Of a stretch of DNA of 64,000 nucleotides, positions 58,325-64,000 are shown in pieces. This stretch comes from Deltaproteobacteria bacterium (GTDB lineage: Bacteria; Myxococcota; Kuafuiibacteriia; Kuafuiibacteriales; Kuafuiibacteriaceae), in contig JACKEN010000001.1 in the NCBI GenBank assembly GCA_020632995.1, positions 962,001 to 1,026,000 of the forward strand, read 5' to 3'. Below the pieces are notes generated by a model. The model saw only the letters and a program-made list of their open reading frames with translations. It had not been told where the DNA came from and did no database searches. Positions within the stretch are counted from its first letter, which is position 1. Every line of letters starts with the position of its first letter. Position numbers and translations under genes: made by a program.

Positions 58325-59656
58325 TCAGTGCTCGCCCAGGGCGGCGGCGGCCTTCGCGAGGTCGGCCTGCAAGAGGGCCTGCGCATGTTCGCGCTGGGCG
58401 TCGGTCTTGAAGGGCACCGCCTCTTGCTCCTGGAGGGCCACGGCGGCCACTCGGGCGAGGCCCTGGTCGCTGATCAGGCCCCGGGCGTGGGCCTGGACCG
58501 CGGCGCCCACGTAGGTGTCGAAGAAGATGACGTCGCCACCGGCGTCCTTCGGCTTGGTGCCGTCGAGGTCATGGATGAACACCCCGCGCACGTGGTCGGG
58601 GGCGCCGGCCAGCATCGCGCGCCCCGCCGCCTCGTCGCCCTGGCCGCTGTCGCCGATGAACACCACCCCGTACTCCGGGAACACGCCGTGGTAGGCGCGG
58701 AAGTTCTCCGCCTTCTTCTCGGCCATCGCGTCGTGATCGAAGGCGTGGGCGAGGTCCCCGGAGAGGATGGTGACGTGGCCGAGGCCCGCGTCCTTCAGGG
58801 TCTGGCGGGTCCACAGGTCCTCGGCCAGCCCCTCGATCTCGGGCCGGGCGGTGAGGAAGCCCAGATCGCCGACCCGTCCCGCCCCCGCGCCGCCGAGGTC
58901 CAGCTCGAGGTAGAGCTGCCGCACCCCGGGGTAGACGGTGCCCTTCGGGTACCGCTTGTCATTGATGCTGGCCTTCAGGGTGTCGTCGATGTCGCTGAGG
59001 ACCTTGTTCTCGGGGCCGGGCCGGGGGCCGGCCTGGGCCGCGAAGTGGGCAAGCAGACTTGCGCGAATGTCGGCCTCGTCGATGTCGTCGTGGATCAGCT
59101 GGACCATGTCGTTGTGGTCGCCCGCGTCCACCCGGTTCTTCAGCGCGGTGAGGTCGGCTCCGGCGCTGGCCAGGAACACCCGGGCGATCGCCCGCTCCTC
59201 CGCCTCGACCGTCGGGCCCTCCTGGAGGGCGGTCACCGCCTTCGCCCGCTGGGCCACGCTGAGGCTGGCGAGGTCGTCGTCGGTGGCCGCCCGCAGCAGT
59301 TGGGTCAGCCTCGGGCGCCAGAACAGGGGGCGCTCCGCCAACAGGTCCGCGATGCGCCGCGCCTTCCGGGTTGGCCCCGCGCTCCGGGCCGCGTAGGGGC
59401 GGACCTCACCCTCGGCCGGGGCCGATCGGGCGTCGGCCCGCGAGCCGCCACCTTCGGCCATCGCGCGCCGGAGGGGCGCGTCGGCCGTCGCATCTACCGA
59501 GGCAGCCGGGGCCGCCGCGCCCACCGGGGCCGGGCCGGCCACCGGGGGCACCTCGGCCGGGATGTGACGAGCGAGCCATGCGGGTATACGATTGGTGTCA
59601 ATGTGGGACACGAGAGGTTGTCGGCCCTGCGGGCGGGCCGTTGCCTCCAAGTGCAC
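58325..59656 (-). CDS. App1-like (DUF2183) phosphatidate phosphatase-type protein
   Basis: 443 residues from GTG 59656; GTG 59611 gives 428 and neither has a good ribosome-binding site. The C-terminal half has HAD-like features of App1/DUF2183: KVLSDIDDTLKASIND (D-x-D-x-T), the FLTARPEIEG threonine motif, and VVFIGDSGQGDEAAGRAML. Fungal App1 dephosphorylates phosphatidate; bacterial members are poorly known. The N-terminal ~140 residues are Ala/Arg-rich and unassigned, with no signal peptide. Followed by the methyltransferase on the same strand 79 bases later. Confidence 0.82.
   Translation of the reverse strand: MHLEATARPQGRQPLVSHIDTNRIPAWLARHIPAEVPPVAGPAPVGAAAPAASVDATADAPLRRAMAEGGGSRADARSAPAEGEVRPYAARSAGPTRKARRIADLLAERPLFWRPRLTQLLRAATDDDLASLSVAQRAKAVTALQEGPTVEAEERAIARVFLASAGADLTALKNRVDAGDHNDMVQLIHDDIDEADIRASLLAHFAAQAGPRPGPENKVLSDIDDTLKASINDKRYPKGTVYPGVRQLYLELDLGGAGAGRVGDLGFLTARPEIEGLAEDLWTRQTLKDAGLGHVTILSGDLAHAFDHDAMAEKKAENFRAYHGVFPEYGVVFIGDSGQGDEAAGRAMLAGAPDHVRGVFIHDLDGTKPKDAGGDVIFFDTYVGAAVQAHARGLISDQGLARVAAVALQEQEAVPFKTDAQREHAQALLQADLAKAAAALGEH
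59049..59062. repeat. GCARG-N4-CYTGC dispersed palindrome (GCAAG-CAGA-CTTGC)
   Basis: A copy with perfect GCAAG/CTTGC arms inside the App1-like gene, in the densest zone of the repeat (54.5-63.2 kb holds 13 exact copies). Confidence 0.5.
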
Positions 59657-59677
59657 GCCACCTGACCGATCGGTCTT

Positions 59678-60472
59678 CTAGCCCACGGCCTCGACGCCCT
59701 GGCACCGGGGGCAGAAGTAGGTGGAGCGGGCCTGCTCTCCCTGGCGGCGCATCTGGATCCGGGTCCGGCACCGCAGGCAGGCCTGACCGCTGCGCTCGTA
59801 CACCCAGAGGCGGCTCCCGGGCCCGGTGCGGGTGGTGCGCATCCCGGGGCCGAGGTTGCGGCGCATCATCGCCGCGGTGTCCTGGACGAGCTTCCGCAGG
59901 CGCTCCTGCGGCACGGCCTCGACCGGCAGGAAGGGGCTGAGGCGGGCCAGGAAGAGCATCTCGGACTTGTAGACGTTGCCGATGCCGGCCGCGATGCCCT
60001 GGTTCATCACCGCCTCGCCGAGGGGGACCGCCGGGTGCCGCGTGAAGCCGGCGAGGATCCCGTCCTCGTCCAGGGGCTCGGCCAACAGGTCCGGGCCGAG
60101 CCGCGAGAGCGTGGGGTGGCGCAGGAGCTCCGGGGCGGTGAGGAGCTCGATCACCGGGGCGTCGAAGCACACCGCTACGCGGCCCTCGCTCTCGATGATC
60201 ACCCGCGCGCGGGCCTGGGCCCGCCGCCAGCGCTCGTCGTGCCCGTACACGTGCCAGGCGCCGGTCATCCTCATGTGCGAGTAGAGGGCGCGTTGGTCGT
60301 CGAAGTGGATGAGGAGGTTCTTCCCCCGCGCCTCGACCGTGGTGATCACGTGGCCCTCGCGACGGGGGGCGAGGAGCTGGGGCCGGTGGGCCCAGTAGCG
60401 CAGGACGGCTTGCCCGCACAGGGCTTCGCCCAGCACTCGGGCCGCGCGGTGGATGGTGTCGCCCTCAGGCAC
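59678..60472 (-). CDS. Fpg/Nei family DNA glycosylase/AP lyase
   Basis: 264 residues. The catalytic N-terminal Pro-Glu is present (MPEGDTIHRAARVL, Nei type), the lysine in EARGKNLLIHF, the H2TH segment (GEAVMNQGIAAGIGNVYKSEMLFLARLSP) and a C-terminal zinc finger (CLRC...CPRC). It excises oxidised bases and cleaves the AP site. It overlaps the 3' end of lhr by 8 bases; an lhr-nei pair is also found in actinobacteria, which fits a shared DNA-repair role. Confidence 0.92.
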   Translation of the reverse strand: MPEGDTIHRAARVLGEALCGQAVLRYWAHRPQLLAPRREGHVITTVEARGKNLLIHFDDQRALYSHMRMTGAWHVYGHDERWRRAQARARVIIESEGRVAVCFDAPVIELLTAPELLRHPTLSRLGPDLLAEPLDEDGILAGFTRHPAVPLGEAVMNQGIAAGIGNVYKSEMLFLARLSPFLPVEAVPQERLRKLVQDTAAMMRRNLGPGMRTTRTGPGSRLWVYERSGQACLRCRTRIQMRRQGEQARSTYFCPRCQGVEAVG

Positions 60473-63400
60473 GGCCCCGGGCCTTGGCGCCGGCCGGCAG
60501 GCGCTTCAACAGACCCCGGCTGGACGCGCTGAACCCCACCGCCTCGAGGTAGGGAGCGAGGACGGAGGCGCCGGGCTCGCCCCCATCGATCTTGCTGACC
60601 AGGATGGCCCGGCGCCCTCCGCGCTCCACCAAGCGGGCCAGGGTGGATGCAAGCTGCGTTGCCGCCTCGTCCCGGGCCTCCGGGTCGTCGGGGAGGTAGG
60701 TGAGCAGGCTCCGCTCGGTGCGGCCCAGGTACGCGAGCAGGCGCCCCTGGTGCAAGATGACCTGCGCCCCCGCCGCCCGCTGGGCCTTGGCGCCGGAGCG
60801 CTCGGGCCAGGGGAGGGCGGCGCCGTAGGGGTTGGCGGGGTCGGTGGCGGCCAGGACCTGGGGGGCAGGCCCTGCTTCCCTGCCCGCGGCCCGCCAGCCA
60901 CTGCCCAGCAGCGCGCGCGCCTGGTTGGAGGCTTCGGCCCGGAAGCTCCGGAGGCGGTCGTCGGCCCCCGGGAGGGCGAACTGGGTGGCCCCGAGGCCGG
61001 TGACGAAGTAGCCGCGCCGGATCTGGCCGGCCTCCTCCATCGCCTTCAGCACCGGGTACACCGTGGCGAAGCCCCCGGGGACGCCCTCCGCGTGCACCGC
61101 CTCCCGCACCAGAACCCCGTAGCGATCCAACAGCTGCTTCGCCAGGGCGGTGCGGCGCGCGGTGTCCGAGGCCGGCTCGGCCGCGGGCAGGAGGGCCCAG
61201 CGCCCCTCGGTCCCGGGGGGGCCGATCCGGCGGGAGGTGAAGCGCGGGCGCCCGGTGGCCACCCGGCGGCTCCGGTCCTTGGGCTGGGCCTGGGCCAGGC
61301 TGGAGCGGAGCGGGGCGAGGGTGTCGTTGGTGACCTCGCCCGCCCACACCAGGGCCCAGAGCGCGGCCGCCACGTCGGGCGGGAAGGCCCCCACCGCGCG
61401 CACCAGGCCGGAGAAGAACTGGGCCCCGCTCGCCTCGAGGGCGGCCCGTACTGCGTCCACGTGGGGACCCTCAGCCCGGCCCGGGGGCGAGGCCAGGTCG
61501 GCGTAGCGGTCGGTGAGGTAGAGCGCCACGCGGCCGTCGTAGGCCCCGATCGGCTCGAGCCCCCGCCACATCACCTCGCCCGCCGCGCACAGCTCGTCGA
61601 GCATGCCTGGCTGGTAGCCCTCGACCCGGGCCGGGAGGAGCTCGGCCTCGAGGGCCGAGGCGGGCACCGGGCAGCCCTGGAGCTGCTCGAGCGCGCTCAG
61701 CACCCCGTCGAGCCCCCGGCGGGGCTGGGTGAGCCCCTGCCAGGCGGGGAGGAACCGGGCCAGCGCCTCGGCCTCTACCGGCTCGACCTCCTTTCGGAGC
61801 TTCGCCAGGCTCTGGCGCTTCAGGGCCCGCAAGACATCTTGCGCGCACCACTCGGGGCCATGCGCGCCGCCCAGGGCGCGGGGGAGGAAGGCGCCCGAGA
61901 CCACCCGGCCCTTCACCTCGAGGCGGCCGAGGGCCGCGAGCACCGGCGCCACACCGAGCCCAAGGCGGGCTGCCACCGCCTCCGCGGTGAAGGGGCCGTG
62001 GGTGCGGGCGTAGCGAGAGACGAGGTCGCCCAGCGGGTCCTCCACCGGGTCGAGGAAGGCCTCGGGGATCCCGGGCGGGGCAGGGACCCCAAGCGCGTCC
62101 CTGAGGCGCCCGATATCTTCTGCCGCCACCAGGCGGCGCTCTCCGCCCACGTTGACCTCCACCGCCCGGCGCCGGGCGAGGAGCTCGTCAACCCAGCCTG
62201 CGGCGGCCTCGCTCGGCTGGCAACGCGCCGCCACCTCGGCCCGGGTGAGGTCGCCGAGCGAGAGAAGGAGGTCGTGCACCGCGTCGATGTGGGTCGCCTT
62301 GCGTTCGTCGGCCAGGTGCTGCAGGCGCGCCTCGGCCTCGAGGATGGCGTCGGGGTCGAGGAGCGCCCGGAGCTCCGCCTCGCCAAGGAGCTCCCGCAGC
62401 TGGGCGTGGTCGATGGCCAGCACCTGCGCCCGCCGCTCGGCAAGGGGGGCGTCGCCGTCGTAGATGAAGTTGGCGACGTAGCTGAACAGGAGGGCGCCGG
62501 CGAAGGGGGAGGGGGCGCGGCTCACCACGTCGGCCACCCGGATCTGGCGCTGGGCGACCTGGTGCAGGATGTCTTGCAGCGCGGGGAGGTCGAACGCGTC
62601 GCGCAGGCACTCCCGGTAGGTCTCGAGGATGATCGGGAACTCGGGGTGCTGGCTCGCCGCCCGCAACAGGTCCGCGCTCCGCCGCCGCTGGGCCCACAGC
62701 GGGGTGCGCCGCTGGGGGCTCTTCTTGGGCAACAGGAGCGCCCGGCCCGCGTTCTCGCGAAAGCGTGAAGCGAAGAGCGAGGTGTCTGCGATCTTGCGCA
62801 CCACCAGGCCCTCGACCTCCTCCGCGGTGGGGAAGAAGGGCCCGGGCTCGGGGGGCGCCTCGGCCTCGGGGAGGCGGAACACGATGCCGTCGTCGGCGTA
62901 CATCATGTCGACCTCGACCCCGTGCTCGTCCTCGAGGCGGGCGAGGACCGCGGTGGCCCACGCCGCGTGGACCCGGGCCCCGAAGGGGCTGAGGAGGCAC
63001 ACCCGCCAGTCCCCCACCTCGTCCATGAAGCGCTCGAAGACGATGGTGCGATCGGTGGGCACCTCGCCCGCCGCCTCCTTCTGGTCCTCGAGGTAGGTCA
63101 TCAGGTTCGCGGCGGCCTTCTCGTCGAGGCTGTGCTTCTCGGTGAGGTGCGCGGCGCCCGCCTCGGGGCCGAGGCGGGCAAGCTGTCTTGCCAGGGCGCC
63201 CACCGCCGCCCCCAGCTCCGCCGCCCGGCCGGGGCGGTCGCCGTGCCAGAACGGCATCTTCCCCGGCTCCCCCGGCGCGGGGGTCACCAGGACGCGGTCG
63301 TGGGTGATGTCATCGATGCGCCAGGACGACGCGCCGAGCAGGAACACGTCGCCCGGGCGGCTCTCGAACACCATCTCCTCGTCGAGTTCGCCCACCCGGC

Positions 63401-64000
63401 GGCTCTTGCCGCCCTCGTCGGCGCCGGCCAGGAACACCCCGTACAGGCCTCGGTCGGGGATGGTGCCGCCGTTGACCACCGCAATGCGCCTTGCGCCGTG
63501 CCGGGCCTCGACCACGTTTGCCACCCGGTCCCAGTTGAGGCGGGGGCGGAGCTCGGCGAAGTCGTCGCTCGCGTAGCGCCCCGACAGCATGTCGAGCACC
63601 CCGAAGAACGCGCTCTCGGGGAGCTCCGCGAAGGGCGCGGCGCCCCGCACCAGGGCCAAGAGGCGCTCCACCGGCCAGGGCGCCATCGCGGCCTCGGCCA
63701 CCACGTGCTGGGCGAGGACGTCGAGCGGGTTGCGCGGGTAGTGGGTGGCCTCGACCTGGCCCTCGTGCATGCGGGCCGCCACCGCCGCGCAGGCCAACAG
63801 ATCGCCGCGGTACTTCGGGAACACCACCCCGCGCGACACCCCGCCCACGTGGTGCCCGGCCCGGCCCACCCGCTGGATCCCGGAGGCCACCGAGGGCGGA
63901 GCCTCGATCTGGATGACGAGATCGACCGCCCCCATGTCGATGCCCAGCTCGAGCGATGACGTGGCCACGATCGCGGGCAGGTCGCCGCGCTTGAGGCGGT
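60465..64000 (-). CDS. lhr: Lhr-type ATP-dependent helicase (5' part beyond right edge)
   Basis: About 1178 visible residues; the frame is open to the window end, so the start and the DExH RecA1 domain are missing. Visible: RecA2 end VATSSLELGIDMGAVDLVIQIEAPPSVASGIQRVGRAGHH (motifs V and VI), the Lhr winged-helix and beta-barrel core (FESRPGDVFLLGASSWRIDDI), then the long Lhr C-terminal region (KMPFWHGDRPGRAAELG... ...GLGVAPVLAALGRLEVKGRV... GQIRRGYFVTGLGATQFALPGA). Lhr is a 3'-5' ssDNA-dependent helicase induced by DNA damage in mycobacteria. Coupled with the downstream nei gene. Confidence 0.95.
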   Translation of the reverse strand, partial: RLKRGDLPAIVATSSLELGIDMGAVDLVIQIEAPPSVASGIQRVGRAGHHVGGVSRGVVFPKYRGDLLACAAVAARMHEGQVEATHYPRNPLDVLAQHVVAEAAMAPWPVERLLALVRGAAPFAELPESAFFGVLDMLSGRYASDDFAELRPRLNWDRVANVVEARHGARRIAVVNGGTIPDRGLYGVFLAGADEGGKSRRVGELDEEMVFESRPGDVFLLGASSWRIDDITHDRVLVTPAPGEPGKMPFWHGDRPGRAAELGAAVGALARQLARLGPEAGAAHLTEKHSLDEKAAANLMTYLEDQKEAAGEVPTDRTIVFERFMDEVGDWRVCLLSPFGARVHAAWATAVLARLEDEHGVEVDMMYADDGIVFRLPEAEAPPEPGPFFPTAEEVEGLVVRKIADTSLFASRFRENAGRALLLPKKSPQRRTPLWAQRRRSADLLRAASQHPEFPIILETYRECLRDAFDLPALQDILHQVAQRQIRVADVVSRAPSPFAGALLFSYVANFIYDGDAPLAERRAQVLAIDHAQLRELLGEAELRALLDPDAILEAEARLQHLADERKATHIDAVHDLLLSLGDLTRAEVAARCQPSEAAAGWVDELLARRRAVEVNVGGERRLVAAEDIGRLRDALGVPAPPGIPEAFLDPVEDPLGDLVSRYARTHGPFTAEAVAARLGLGVAPVLAALGRLEVKGRVVSGAFLPRALGGAHGPEWCAQDVLRALKRQSLAKLRKEVEPVEAEALARFLPAWQGLTQPRRGLDGVLSALEQLQGCPVPASALEAELLPARVEGYQPGMLDELCAAGEVMWRGLEPIGAYDGRVALYLTDRYADLASPPGRAEGPHVDAVRAALEASGAQFFSGLVRAVGAFPPDVAAALWALVWAGEVTNDTLAPLRSSLAQAQPKDRSRRVATGRPRFTSRRIGPPGTEGRWALLPAAEPASDTARRTALAKQLLDRYGVLVREAVHAEGVPGGFATVYPVLKAMEEAGQIRRGYFVTGLGATQFALPGADDRLRSFRAEASNQARALLGSGWRAAGREAGPAPQVLAATDPANPYGAALPWPERSGAKAQRAAGAQVILHQGRLLAYLGRTERSLLTYLPDDPEARDEAATQLASTLARLVERGGRRAILVSKIDGGEPGASVLAPYLEAVGFSASSRGLLKRLPAGAKARGRA
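61829..61842. repeat. GCARG-N4-CYTGC dispersed palindrome (GCAAG-ACAT-CTTGC)
   Basis: A copy with perfect arms inside lhr. Four exact copies fall within lhr (60752, 61829, 62564 and 63178). Confidence 0.5.
63178..63191. repeat. GCARG-N4-CYTGC dispersed palindrome (GCAAG-CTGT-CTTGC)
   Basis: A copy with arms extended to 6 bp (GGCAAG/CTTGCC) inside lhr, the last found before the right edge. Confidence 0.5.

Overview
The window is about 72% GC and reads as chromosomal DNA of a Myxococcota-type (deltaproteobacterial) bacterium. The first gene ends in a MYXO-CTERM sorting tail, the translation cluster has the classic proteobacterial order, and there is a zinc-ribbon Ser/Thr kinase-like protein fused to an FGE-sulfatase domain. 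I saw no phage, IS transposase, CRISPR array, rRNA or tRNA. Nearly every base is coding; the only gap over 300 bp is the rpsO-pnp intergenic region.

Layout. 1-9.1 kb: the end of a large secreted Ig/CARDB protein, pyruvate kinase, an ECF sigma factor with a SnoaL-like tail, an Rpn/YhgA-type nuclease gene behind a sigma-54-like promoter and a 34-bp palindrome, a frameshifted unknown gene, an aminotransferase, rsmD and a nitrilase-family amidase. 9.1-14.4 kb: a long IleRS with an unusual insertion, then an ethanolamine-type permease gene interrupted twice by a 93-nt structured repeat that carries an in-frame TAG. 14.5-26.4 kb: nitroreductase, then rimP-nusA-ylxR/L7Ae-infB-DUF503-rbfA-truB-rpsO-pnp-dut, with a probable attenuator before rimP and structured leaders before rpsO and pnp. 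26.5-33.7 kb: a kinase-like protein lacking catalytic residues with two unknown co-transcribed genes, a GNAT, purB and a secreted caspase-like protein.

33.7-42 kb is a Calvin-cycle (cbb) block on the minus strand: class I FBPase-like, prk, NarL-type regulator, glpX, tkt, class II fba, rpe and a CbbY-like phosphatase. RuBisCO is not in the window. An 18-bp near-palindrome, CCTACCCGATCGGGTGGG, occurs exactly twice, once before each of the two transcription units. Two proteins here look like pseudo-versions: the receiver lacks its phosphoacceptor Asp and the FBPase lacks its metal-binding Asp pair.

42-64 kb is mixed metabolism: a double flavodoxin-like protein, an ABA4-like membrane protein, a cupin-GNAT-LOG fusion, an SDR, purC, a creatininase-family protein, an acyl-CoA ligase, scpA, an NlpC/P60 protein without a signal peptide, a sodium:solute symporter, a P-loop kinase, two head-to-head glycosidases, a methyltransferase, an App1-type protein, and a nei-lhr pair with lhr running off the right edge.

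The most unusual signals are: (1) the twice-inserted covarying 93-nt element in the permease; (2) a dispersed 14-bp palindrome, GCARG-N4-CYTGC, found at least 32 times but absent from 8.3-33.3 kb; (3) the paired cbb operator beside an atypical regulator; (4) the sigma-54/enhancer arrangement in front of the Rpn gene.
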